From Xylaria sp. FL1777 (taxonomy: Eukaryota; Ascomycota; Sordariomycetes; Xylariales; Xylariaceae), in assembly GCA_022578965.1 (NCBI GenBank), contig MU400695.1, positions 1-64,000 of the forward strand: DNA of 64,000 nucleotides, read 5' to 3'. This document shows, piece by piece, positions 1 to 11,699 of the stretch. The position numbers and the translations under genes are program-made. The notes under the pieces were generated by a model. That model was given only the letters and a program-made list of their open reading frames with translations. It did no database searches and was not told the DNA's origin. The stretch's first letter is position 1. Every line of letters starts with the position of its first letter.

Positions 1-2737
1 ACTAAAACTAAAAGTTATTTTTAACTTTATAGTTAAACTACTTAATTTATAAAAAAAAAAGAAGCTAAAAATAAATGCTTTAAATAATATAATTACAAAA
101 GTTTTAAAACAACTAAAAAATAACAAAAAATAGCACTTAATAGCTTATTACTTTAAAGCATTATAAAACGTAGCATTATAATATTTTATATATAATAAAG
201 AACTACTTATAATTATTATAATATTTAAAAAATAAAAACTGTTTTTTATAAAAATTATAAAACTAATTAAAATTTATTTAAATTATTAAAACTTAATGAA
301 ATTTATAATTATATAAAAAATTACTAAATAACATAAAAATTAAATAGTTTTTTTTTTTAAGTTTAACTTTAAAATATATTATATTAAAAAAAAAGAAAAC
401 ATTTAAGCAAATATATTTAGTTAATAAAGTTAAAAAAGATTTAAAGTTTTAAAAAAAAACATTTAAATATTATATTTTTAAAAAAATAAAAGCTTAAAAA
501 TTAAAGTTATATTTAAGAACTTTATAAATATATAGCTATAATAAGCTTATAACTTAAAAAAGTTAGCATAATTATAAAAACACAAAAAATTAAAAAATAA
601 TAAGCTAATATATAAACATAAGGTTTATTTACTAAAATCTTTATAAAACAAGTTTATTAAAAAATTCTATAAATATTTATTATATAAATATTAAAAAGCA
701 ACAAAAATAGTTTAACAATTATAAAAAAAATACAATTTTTTAAAACTATAAAACATAGTTAAATTTATTATAAAAAAGTGCAATATTTATAACAAAGTTA
801 AAATAGCTTAATATAAGCTTTATAAACTGCTATAACTTATATAAATATTTAAATAAGCATAGTATACTATTGCTTAAAATTTTATTATAATATTATTTTT
901 ATTAATTAATTTAATTATAAAAGTATAATATAATAAAATATAAGTTATTATTAATAAACTTACTAAGTATGCTTATTTTTTACTGTTTAAAAAAAATATA
1001 ATAGCTAAATAACTTATATATGCTTTTATATGCTAATATTTAAATAAATATAAACTACTAAAAAAAATTGTTTTAAACTAAAATAAATTGTTTATTTTTA
1101 AGTTTAAAACTAGCTTTTTTAAACTTATTAATATTAAACTAAAGTTTTTAATTGCTTATTATTTATAAATAAATAAACAAACAAAAAAACTAAACTAAAT
1201 ATTAAAATAATATTTATAAAGTTATATTAACTATTAATAAAACAATTAAGTAAAACTATTATTAATAGCATAAATTTTATATAATATATTAATAAACAAA
1301 AATATAAACATATTTTTATATAAAGCTATTTATAAATAGCAAGCAACTATTAAAAAACAAAAAAAAACATTAATAAAAGTATTTGCTATTTTAATTATAG
1401 TACTTTAAACAAGAACTATTATAACAAAAATTAAAATGCTATAAGTTAAACTATAATTATGCTTTTAATTTTTACAACAATAAATATTAATATATTATAA
1501 TAAAAAACAAACTAAAAAACTAACTTTTAAAAAAAAAAACAAGGTTTATTTATTATAACAAAAATAAAATGTAAATATTAATATTTCTTAAATTAAAACA
1601 AAACAACTAAGCAATAAATTAAAATTTAAAAAACTTAGCTTTTTTAAAATTAAAAAAGTTATTTTATTTATAAACTATAAACTATTATTACTAAAAAATA
1701 TGTAAATTTACTTTATTTTTTACATTTTTTTACTAAAATTAGCACTTATTAAAATATTTATTAAAATATAACTAAAAATAAAAATAAATTAAAACGTTTA
1801 TAAAATTAAAAATATACTAAATTTTTATTAAAATAATAATAACTTAAAATATCTTATTAAATAAAAAAAATATTTATATATTAATAATACTTAAAAACTT
1901 AAAAAACATTTAAAAACTACTAAAGTAATTATAAATTAGTTTTATTGCTAATATTTTAACTGCTTAAAACTAAAAAAAAAAAGTTAACTTTAAAAAAAAC
2001 GCTTAAAAAATTCTAATTAAACTTAAATAAAATAACTTGTGTTACTTTAGCCTGTTTTTTTTGTTATTTTTGCTTTTTTATTAGCACTTTTTGTTTTTTT
2101 TTAATGCGCTTTATTTTGTTTAGTTTATTTAAGAACTAAAGCTTTTGCTAAATTATTTTAATACTTTTTGTTTTTAAAAAACGTTTTTATATATAAAGCT
2201 AAGCTAACTTGCTTAAAACAAAATTAAAGCTATTTTAAGCTCGTTTTAATTTTTTTTGAACTAAAAATAACTATTGTTTTGCTTGCTTTTTTTTTTTTTA
2301 AAACAACAGTGTTTAAAAACTATATTATTAATTAAATTAATTAGAACTTTTAATTTATTGCAAAAGCAACTAGCGTATATGCATTTAAAACAATAAAACA
2401 TATTATTTATTATTTTATATATTAATAACTAATTAAAACAGCAAAAATAAAGCATAACTTTATAGCTAATAAAGTTAATAAAAAAAGCAAAAATAAATTT
2501 TTGCTTTGTTTTAAATAAACAGTTAGTTTTTTTAATGCGCTTTAATATTATAACATATAAAAAAAAAAAAAAGAAAAAATACTTACAGAAAATTATTAAA
2601 ACAACAATTTTAAAAGAAAAAAAATAATGTTATAAAAATTAGCATAAAAGTAGCTTTTAAAATAGCTTAATGTTTTTATATATATTTTACACTTTTTTTT
2701 TTGCTAGCTAAAGCTAAAGTTACATAATAACTTATTT

Positions 2738-2841
2738 AGTTTACTAAGCTTATAATAATTTAAAGCTTATTAAGCTTATAGTAATTTAAAGTTTACTAAG
2801 CTTATAATAATTTAATGTTTACTAAACTTGCAGTAATTTAA
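2738..2841. repeat. 4 x 26-bp tandem repeat inside AT-rich block
   Basis: Four adjacent 26-bp units start at 2738, 2764, 2790 and 2816. Units 1 and 3 are identical. Units 2 and 4 differ from them almost only by G/A and C/T transitions. This is what RIP acting on an older tandem array would leave. Confidence 0.8.
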
Positions 2842-3088
2842 AAAAAGTTATTACTTTTTTTACTTTTTCTTTGTTTATATAATTATGCATTTTTTATATT
2901 TAGTTATTTATTTAGTTTTAATTTTTTAGCTATTAATTTTTTATAATTGCTAAGCACTAATATACTTATTATTTTTAATTCTTTAAAACCTTTATTAATG
3001 TATAGTAGTAAAAGTACCTTAAAAACCTCTTTAATAAACCACCGTTAAAAATCCTATTATTATTTGCAAATCAAAACCCTAAAAGCGA

Positions 3089-3114
3089 ACCTGTTATATT
3101 AGTATATAATAGGT
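3089..3114. repeat. Imperfect palindrome, possible transposon end
   Basis: ACCTGTTATAT on one side is answered by ATATAATAGGT on the other, with one G/A transition between the arms. It lies in a slightly less AT-rich patch (about 3000-3125) of the isochore. It may be a surviving terminal inverted repeat of a mutated DNA transposon, but nothing else of the element is recognisable. Confidence 0.35.
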
Positions 3115-6100
3115 CCGTTATAATTATATTTAAACTTAAAATTGTTATATAATTATTTAGTAAAGCTAAAAACTGCTTAAAAAAAACGCTTTATAATTAA
3201 TATTATGTTATTTAAAAAGTTATATAAAAGGAGAGAAATTTCCGAAGTATAATAAATTAATAATAAAAATAATTTAGCTAATACGTTTATAAAGAAAACA
3301 TTAAACTAAGCGCTAAAAACCTTAATATTTATAAACTAGCTAACTATATAAATAAAAGCATTTATAAAAAAAAAATAAAAATAACTTTTATATAAACAAA
3401 TTAAAAAAAAGAGTTAAAAGAATACTTTTATATAAAAATTGTTATAATAATTATATAATAAATAAAAAAGCAACAAATAAATATATTTAATTTTAAAAAA
3501 AACACTAAAAACTATAAAACATTACAAATTTTACATTTTTTTCTATATAATTATTTTTTAAGCTATATATAAATGCTTAATATTTTTTTTTACTTTTTTT
3601 ACTAAATTATTATATAACATTTAACTTTTTTTTATTTATTTAAGTATAATAATTGCAATAAGCATTATATAATTATTAAATGTACGTAATATATATATTA
3701 CTTTAAAATTTTATTACTTATTAGCAACTTTAAAATAAAAAGCTTTTGTAGTTTATATAAGCATTTTAGCTATATAAAGCAATTATAGTACTACATAACT
3801 AAATAAATACTGCATAAAAGTAGCTTTTATAATAAATTATTTAAGTTATAGTAAAAGTAATTAAAGCATTATATAAAATTTAAACTTTAATATTAACTAA
3901 AGGCATTAATGCAACTTAAAACTTGTTACTTTTTATATAATAAACAATTATTAATAAACTACTTAAATAATAAGCTATATAAAAAAAAAACAAATATATA
4001 TATTTATATATAGCAACTAAAAAAACAATTAATTACTAAGATTATTAATTAGTAATTATATAACGTTATAACTATTATTTTAGCTTATAACGCAAAGTTA
4101 ATAACTATTAATGTTATATTATAATAAAGCAGCTATTATATAAGTATATATATGTATATATATAAGTGTATATATAAAGATAACTAAATGTAAAGCTGTT
4201 ATAAGTATATATATATATATATAAAGCAGCTAATAGTAAAATAAGTAGCTATATAAAGTAAAAGATTTAAGGATATAAAAGTAATAAAAAGCACTGCAAA
4301 ATTTAAGCTTTTTTTATAAATAAAGCCTAGCTTTTATACTTTAGTATATTATTAAACTTGCTATTATATAAAAAAAGAACCTTTAATTAACTTTAGTATA
4401 AATTGCTTACTACTAATATTTTATTTTATATTATTAATTAACGTTAGTTAACTATATAATAATAAAAACAAAGAACTTTAATTATGCTAGCAATAATTAA
4501 ACCGTATAAAAGTTCGAGTGCTTTATTTAAAAAACAACTACTTTTAAACTTAAGCTTTATATAACTATAAAGTTTAAAAAAAACAAACATATAAGCAGCT
4601 TTTTTTTTGCAAGAATTAAAGTACTAAATGTTTAACTTTTTATAAAACTATTCTTTTTTATTTTTTTTAAATAACATTATATAAAAGGAATTATAACTAA
4701 AAAAAAAGTAGCTAGTGTTAAAATAACTAGTTATTAGTTATAACTTTTATATATAATACATATAATAAGTTTTATATAAAAACTACTTTGTGTAAAAACT
4801 ATTACATAAACTAAGGTAATTTTAGTGTTAGTTTAGTTTGTACGCTAATAAAGTTCTTACATATAAAAAAGAACTTTTACTTTATATAAACTTTCTTTTT
4901 TTTTAAACATATAAAATATAAACAGCTTATAATACAAAGATTATTATACTTTGTTTTAGCATATATATATTAAACATATAATTATATAAAGCTTATTTAA
5001 CAAAAAGTATTAATTATTTAAGTTTATATTTTATTATTATAAAAATAAATATTAATAAATTACTATAAAAAATTGCTTATTAAAAGTATATATATATTTA
5101 ATAATAAAGCTATAATTATATATGCTTTAATAATATAAAAAAACAGTATATTAGCTTTAGTTATATTATAAAATTTATGCTTGGTTTATTAATTTGTAAA
5201 AATATTTAAAAAAAAAGCAGCAAAACATAAAAATATGTTTTAAATTTAAAACTAAAAAAAACAAAGTAACTTTTTAATTTATTATATATTATAAACATTT
5301 TTAACTTAGTAAAGCTTTTTATTAAAAGCTTTAAATGCTTTAAAATTAAATTTAATAAAAGCTAGCTATTTAAATAAAATAAAAAGCTTATTTTAAAATA
5401 TAAAAATGTTAATAATATTATAACTTGCATTGTTTTTTTTAAATTTTATTTAAATATTAGCTTTTTAAAAATATTATTAAACTTTAAAGTTGTTTAATAT
5501 ATTAATTATTTTATATATTTATAGCTTTAACTAATTATTAATTATAATTTGCAATAAAAGCTATTTTTTTAAAAACTAACAAAAATTATAGCTTTAATTA
5601 TAATTATAATACTAATATTTTTATATATTTATTATAACTTATTGCTAATATATAAAATTAGATTTTTTATTTAAATTATTACTTTTATAATTAAAATTAT
5701 TTTTAAAGTTAAAAGCAATAAAAGTAATATTAAAAAAGTTAGTTAATTTAAATGTAAAAAATAATATAAACGCTAATATAATAAACTATATAAGCAAACA
5801 AAATAATTATAAAAAAAACAATAATAAAAAAAACAATATTTTAGTTAAAAAATCCATAATATATAATATAACAAAAACCAAGCGTTAAAAAAATACAAAA
5901 AAAATATAACTATATATAAAATATAATAATTAATTAATTAAGTATAACTTTAAATAAATTTAAAGTTGCTATATAAATAAATTACGGTTTATTATTTTTT
6001 AAATAAAAACATAAGCAGAAAAATCAACATAATTGCTTTAAACCAGAATTCTAAGTTTGTATTAAAAAAAGTAAAAAAAGTTATAATTAGTAGAAAAGTG

Positions 6101-6615
6101 GTGTAGCTAAAAAAGTACAAACGCAAGGACCATTCTGGTCTAAGGCACCTGAGATAATTCTGAATTCTGAATTCTCAATTTCATTTTCGTTTGTCGGTGT
6201 TTTGTAGTAATGGCCCTCCGCAGACGCTATGTTGTGTGCTATTTTTCTTGGCAACTTATCTACATGATTGTAATATTTGTATGAGAGACGCAGCTCGCAT
6301 ATTTAGCTTTAGTTCTTTGATTTTCGAGCTCAACTACTGACCATCTCTTGAAGCTCACTCCGCAGCTCCTGGTTCAAGTCGCAATGTAGGTGCGTTATTT
6401 CAAGGTTGCTATGTGCTAACAGCTCTTTTCTACATTTGGTATCTAGGGGCCAGAGGTAACCAGCTGCATGGTTAGCGGCCGGCTATGACGTCGATTGAGG
6501 ATGCGCACAGCTTGCTCTGGTGCCAAGCTGGCCGTATAAGCAGAACCTGAGGAGTAAATGGCACCGTCCAAAGAAAGGTCATAAGAGTTTTCTGAATACA
6601 TATCTGCCCTTTGCT
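6101..6615. promoter_or_regulatory. Transition zone and NLR upstream region
   Basis: Composition changes from the AT-rich block to ordinary nuclear DNA here. Three overlapping ATTCTGAATTC-like units lie near 6158-6176. I see no gene. The stretch is the only room for the promoter and 5' leader of the NLR gene that follows. Confidence 0.5.
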
Positions 6616-9600
6616 ATGTCAGGTGCAGAGGTCTTCGGTCTCATTGTGGAAGTGGTCGGGTTGGCGAAGAAAGCCTGGGATGTGGCAGACAAAGCAGCAC
6701 ACGCAGAGCATACCGTGAACAGTCTGGTATGAATCATCTTCGCCTGCCTCCTAGTGAATACTACTCATAGTAATTATTCGCGGTTAGATAGAAAGGTTAT
6801 TAGCATCCAAAAAGGCTCTAGAACGTGCTGACGAATACTTTGAATCGTTGCCGGTTGATAACCAACCCCAGGATCTCGTCAATTCGATCACCATCAAGTA
6901 CAAGGCCCTGCTAATTTACATGCGCAACCAACTGCAAAGCGACAAGTCCGAAGGCCATCACCTACGTTACGTCTTCAGCCGGGCTTACAAGGGCGCCAAA
7001 TGGGTCCTCAAGGAAGAGTGGGTTCAGGGGCGGATAGACGAGATCAAGGAACTGGAAAAGGTCATTCAAGAGTAAGAGCCGGACATGAGTGTTATGTCTA
7101 CAACTTCAATGCGGAAATTTCCCATTTTCTTAGTCTGTGAAACATGGAGCTAACCGAATGATAGTACGCTTCAACTCTTGACGACCATCAACTCGCATGG
7201 AGCTGTAAAGACGACGGCCGAGGTACAGAAGCTCCTCGAAAAGATCAAGCAGAGCACAGATGTGTCTCATTTCTTTGATGTCGTTGACAAAATATGCAAA
7301 GTGCTTGGAAGACATCCTAGAGAAACCCTTGAGAAGAATCCCCAGCATATTCTCGCCAAGATCCAGCGCAGCCCGCCCTCCTGGGTGCTTGACGAGTCTT
7401 CATTGAAGCAGTGGATGGAGGACGATGCGACGGAAGAGGGAAACTGGCTCTGGGTGTTGGGCGACGCCGGCACAGGCAAATCCTGCATTGCGACGTATGT
7501 CTCCCAAGTTCTCCAGGAGCCGTCAACAGCCGAGCAGCCCATCACGTACGAAGAAAGTCTATCAGATCTAAACACACCATCGCAGCCCGGATCGGCGGAC
7601 CGCCACATCCTCCCCATCCAGGGCGCAGCCATATACTATTGCAGCTACGAAAGCCGCGAATCGCAAGCCCCGGAGCGCGTAGCTCTGACGCTGCTGCACC
7701 AGCTCATCACCCAGCTGTGGGAGATAGCTCCGCACCGAGCCTACCGCCATCTAGAAGCTGTGCGACGTCTGGCGACGTTCCAAGGCACGCAACCGAGCGT
7801 GCAGGATGCGTTCCGGGTGCTCTCGACCGTCGCAGAGAGTTTCGACCGCTTGTACGTGACGATCGATGCGCTTGACGAGCTGCCGACGCCGAATCTAGCC
7901 ACTCTCTTGCAACGGCTTCGTGGGTTGGCATTACCGGGGGTCAAGTTCTTCGTGACGTCGCGAGACGCCTCGCGCGTCTTGCCGACAGCGCGCACCGTGG
8001 ATGCCAACCGAAACGAGTCCACCATGCGGGCCTTCGTGTATGAGAAGTTGAGATGCATCGCAGAGGACCGCGATCCCGACGTTGCCTGGCCGATCCCCCT
8101 AACGGCGATGCTCGGTGTGGACGACTTCTCAAAGCAAGTAGCAGAGCGGATCTTAGAGCTCTCGCGGGAGAATTTCTTCTGCGCCGACCTCATGATCAGG
8201 CAGCTACTGGACTGCCAAGAGGAAGATGAGGTACAGCAATCGCTCGACAGCCTATCGCGGACAGTAGACGGCCTGATCACTCAAGCGCTTGGCCGCATCA
8301 ATTCGCAGGACGCCGGGCAGGCAGCGCGAGGCAACGCAGCACTCCTCTGGGTGATCTACACGCGAGGATCATCGATTCGCTTCACCGAGCTGCAGCACGC
8401 GCTCGCTGTCCATTTCTACGGCGACAATCCCGCGACGACTCCGAAATCGCACTTGGCCGAGTTCAGTCGCTCTAGGTTGACCAAGTTCACATGCCACTTC
8501 CTGTCATTCGAGGGAGAGCGAGAGTCCATATCCGTCCACAAGGCCGTTCAGGACTTCTGCGTTAAGGAGGGTATGGGCATGCAGTATTTCCAGGACGCGC
8601 ACGCCACCATCGCGCGCGTCTGCCTGTGGTGTCTCTCGGCCAGCAAGGAGCCGTGCCGGTCTCGCGAGGACTGGGAGAAACTATCGCCCTTCCTTCGCTA
8701 TGCTGCGAGCAACTGGGGCTGGCACATGGCTGCCGGCAGTCAGGCCGCACCAGACTGCCCTCCGCCTAACATGGATCTGATGGAGCTCCTGCAAGATGAC
8801 CCGTTCCTGGATGTCGTCACGGTCGCGATCCAGCCCAGACTCAAGGAGCTCGGCGTGTGGACGGAGGATATGTGGGAGAAGTTACAGACCAAGAAGCCGC
8901 CGATATCTGCCCTCGATATTCTCGCCTTCTTTGATCTGGACAGGGTGGTAACGCGATGGCTAGCACAGTCACGCACCCCTCCAGACGGTGGCGACTCTCA
9001 GGCGATGCTATCCTCGGCCTTGTATCTAGCTGCGATCCAGGGCAGCCATAGGACAGTCCTCGTGCTGCTAAACAAAGGGGCAGATCCGCTGCGCGAACAC
9101 GGCGAGAGCGGGATCACTGCTCTACGGGGCGCATGCTTTCACGGCCACGTCGAGGTGGTCGATGCCCTATTTCGCAATACACCTGACGAGCTCTGCGTGA
9201 AGATGGTATCGCAGAAGAACCAGCACAACCAAACGCCCCTCTCCGACGCCTGCTCGAGCGTCCAAATCGTGCGTCGCATCCTCGGCGTCATGAGCCAGAT
9301 GGATGAATCCGCCACGCAAGATCTTCTTCTAAGTCAGTCCATGTGGGGAGGCACCGTGATGCACGCGGCAGCCGAGGCCGACGATGCCGATGTGATAGCT
9401 GAGCTTCTTGACTTCCGGTCTAGTAGCCCCCTCCTACTCAATAAGCCCTACAAACGTACCGGGGAGACACCACTTCATCGGGCGGCCAGGATCGGGAGCG
9501 CGATGGCCGTTCAGCGCCTCCTCGAGCGCGGCGCAGATCCCAACGCCATCGATGAGGATGGGAACACTCCTGCCATGCTTGCTGCTTGGCAAGTCGCCAA

Positions 9601-11139
9601 CTTGACCGGGAGATGCCTCGAGCTTCTCCTGCCACATACTGATCTCAAGGTGCAGAACAGGGTGCATCGGCGGAATGTGCTGCATATAGCCTGCCATATG
9701 GGCAGAGCGCGACACGTGAAGGCACTTTTGCCTTATGTAGAAAAAGAACGGAGCATGCTGAGCGCGCGGGAAGATGCAAACCTGCTGGCGATAATGTGTG
9801 CGACTCTGCGTCCGCACCACTTCAAGTTTCTCTGCATCGAGTATTTAATCCCGCTGGTGGGAAGAGACCTACTGCCCGAACCAGACGCACAGGAACTCCA
9901 GCGCGTCCTGATGAGGCACAACCAGCCCCAGGCCTTCTCCCTGTTGTTGAAGGAATTTCCAGACCAGTGGGTGCTCATGATGGACAAGCGGTCTACTCTC
10001 CTAGATAAGGCCATCAGGTACGGGCATTTGCCGATAGTCAAGGCTATATTGACAATCTACGGAAAAGGAGACGTCGAGGTGCGAAACCCAGATGGTCTCA
10101 CGCCGCTAATGCAAGCGGCCCAGCTTGGATTCGGCGATATCGTTCGATACCTGCTCGACAATGGTGCCGACATCAGGGCCATCGGGAACGGCGATCGGTC
10201 TACCCTTAAGTGGTGCGTTGAACTGAGCAATGCGGATCTCATAGAGGCCATCTGGCAGCACGATCCCGAGCTTCTCAAGCCGGGCGTCGGCGACGAGAAG
10301 ATTGTGAACATGGTCTCCGCGAGGAACCAGGTGCGCAAGTTGTGGCAACAGCACAATGTGGTGCCAGGGCTAGACCGGCCGGTCAAGGAGATACAATGTC
10401 TGCACATGCTTAGAGAGGACCCGGACGAAGTCACAGGTGAAGTTGGTCAGGGTATCTACCTTGAATCAGATCCCATCCCAGAGATGGCCAAGAGTCAGCT
10501 TCACATCACTTTCTCTATTGACATATGTGGCTGGTTTCAACAATTTCGGTAAAGAGTCTGTGGTAAAACTTATGCTAACGACATTGTGTAGTACCATTAT
10601 CGCGACTTGACATATTGATATCCGCACGAGATCAAGGCTGGTCCGACCATGCGGTAAAGCATCCCCAAGACAAGGGGTCCATCCGAGGCTCCCAGACCTG
10701 GCTTGATATCGCCGTCAAACGAGGCACGTATCTTTTTGATTGAGATCCCGATTCAAATCCCTCGCTAACGACCATGTAGGCGGCGATATTATAAGGCAGG
10801 TCGAATTCACGCATAATAAACTCAATGCGAACGAATGGAGTGTCTATCATGATACGTGGGAGGTAGACGAGGGGTATGTACACTCCCATTTCGTCCCATC
10901 ACCGAGCATTCAACAGACCCAAGGTCTATGGGATCTAAGAACTAAACCTAACTACGCATAACAGATTCGAGATCCCATGTAAGAACAGATGGCCTCTGAG
11001 CTACGACACGGCTGCAGTGAAGGGTCTAATGGCCATGCTTAGACCTGGAGATCGCATCTGCGTAGTCATGAGGGCGCAGTACCGAGGTTGGGTCTGTAGA
11101 GTTTCGAGAGCAGAGCTGAGAGCGTGGTATGAAGACTGA
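6616..11139 (+). CDS. NLR-type receptor: helical N-domain, NACHT, ankyrin repeats, RDQGWS-type C-terminus
   Basis: A fungal STAND/NLR protein of about 1350 residues, predicted cytosolic and nucleotide-regulated; such proteins act in non-self recognition and programmed cell death. Proposed exons are 6616-6726, 6788-7071, 7165-10436, 10592-10727, 10796-10873 and 10965-11139; phases agree throughout. Residues 1 to about 190 form an alpha-helical N-terminal domain of the kind found in fungal STAND proteins. The NACHT domain has Walker A GDAGTGKS near residue 231, Walker B VTIDALDEL near 363-371 and a downstream FFVTSRD motif. About ten degenerate ankyrin-type repeats follow, the clearest being GETPLHRAARIG and GLTPLMQAAQLG. 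The C-terminal region carries RDQGWSDH near residue 1235 and ends GDRICVVMRAQYRGW. I recall that arrangement from many uncharacterised fungal proteins; its function is unknown. The fourth intron is uncertain: a GC-AG alternative (10724-10779) also keeps frame. The N-domain class and ligand are unknown. Confidence 0.9.
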
Positions 11140-11699
11140 GTACGTTACTAAATTTATTGCAAGGGAAAATAAGTCGGGATTTACGGAAGCTATGGAGAGA
11201 CAACACTTAAAATACCTGATTCACCCCATTACTCAACTCACTGCTCTCATATAACGACGCTGACGACTAGCTCTGTAACGACAAGCAGGGCAGCATTTAA
11301 GATTTATACGCATAAAAATCGACAGAATCTAATCGCAGTATCGATATAAAAGCGTAATGTAATAGCCGACAATTTGTTTAATAGGAGCTATTAGGCTACC
11401 TAAGGAATTAGGTAATTCCGAGACGATAAATTTACCTACGAAGATATGCTTCTAGTCCCCTCCCTACTTGGGCACTGTAGTCGTTTTAGACAAGCATATT
11501 CATAAGGCCATATCGATCCCCAAATTTCCAGTCTCGAGGTCTTAGACTGCACATTCTTCGTGAGGAAATGGGGTTGCTGTTACAAACAAGAGAAAAGAAT
11601 CAGCTGAAATCAAACACGTCAGCGTGGGCACGTGTTGAAGGAGGCCAGATTGCATCCCATCAATAGCTATTAGTCGTTCATGAGTCCTATCTAGGTGGA
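11140..11699. other. Intergenic, between convergent genes
   Basis: Shared 3' flank of the NLR (+) and the AT-hook protein (-). I see no further coding sequence, repeat or RNA gene. Confidence 0.6.

Larger units (their letters stand above)
1..6100. repeat. AT-rich RIP-mutated isochore
   Basis: About 6.1 kb made almost wholly of A and T, rich in TpA and in short oligo-A and oligo-T runs, with very few G or C. No open frame of 60 codons exists on either strand. This is the look of repeated DNA mutated by repeat-induced point mutation (C to T on both strands), a process known from Pezizomycotina. Transition-only differences between internal repeats (26-bp tandem repeat at 2738-2841, palindrome at 3089-3114) support that reading. 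The block ends abruptly near 6.1 kb, where composition returns to about 45-50% GC. The original element can no longer be identified from the sequence. Confidence 0.9.

Noticed and set aside
1..6100. Nuclear copy of mitochondrial DNA
   Set aside because: No mitochondrial gene, tRNA or rRNA pattern and no open frame is visible; transition-only repeats fit RIP better.
7267..10434. Many frames opposite and overlapping the NLR exon
   Set aside because: All lie inside the 3.3-kb NLR exon, whose domain motifs are unambiguous.
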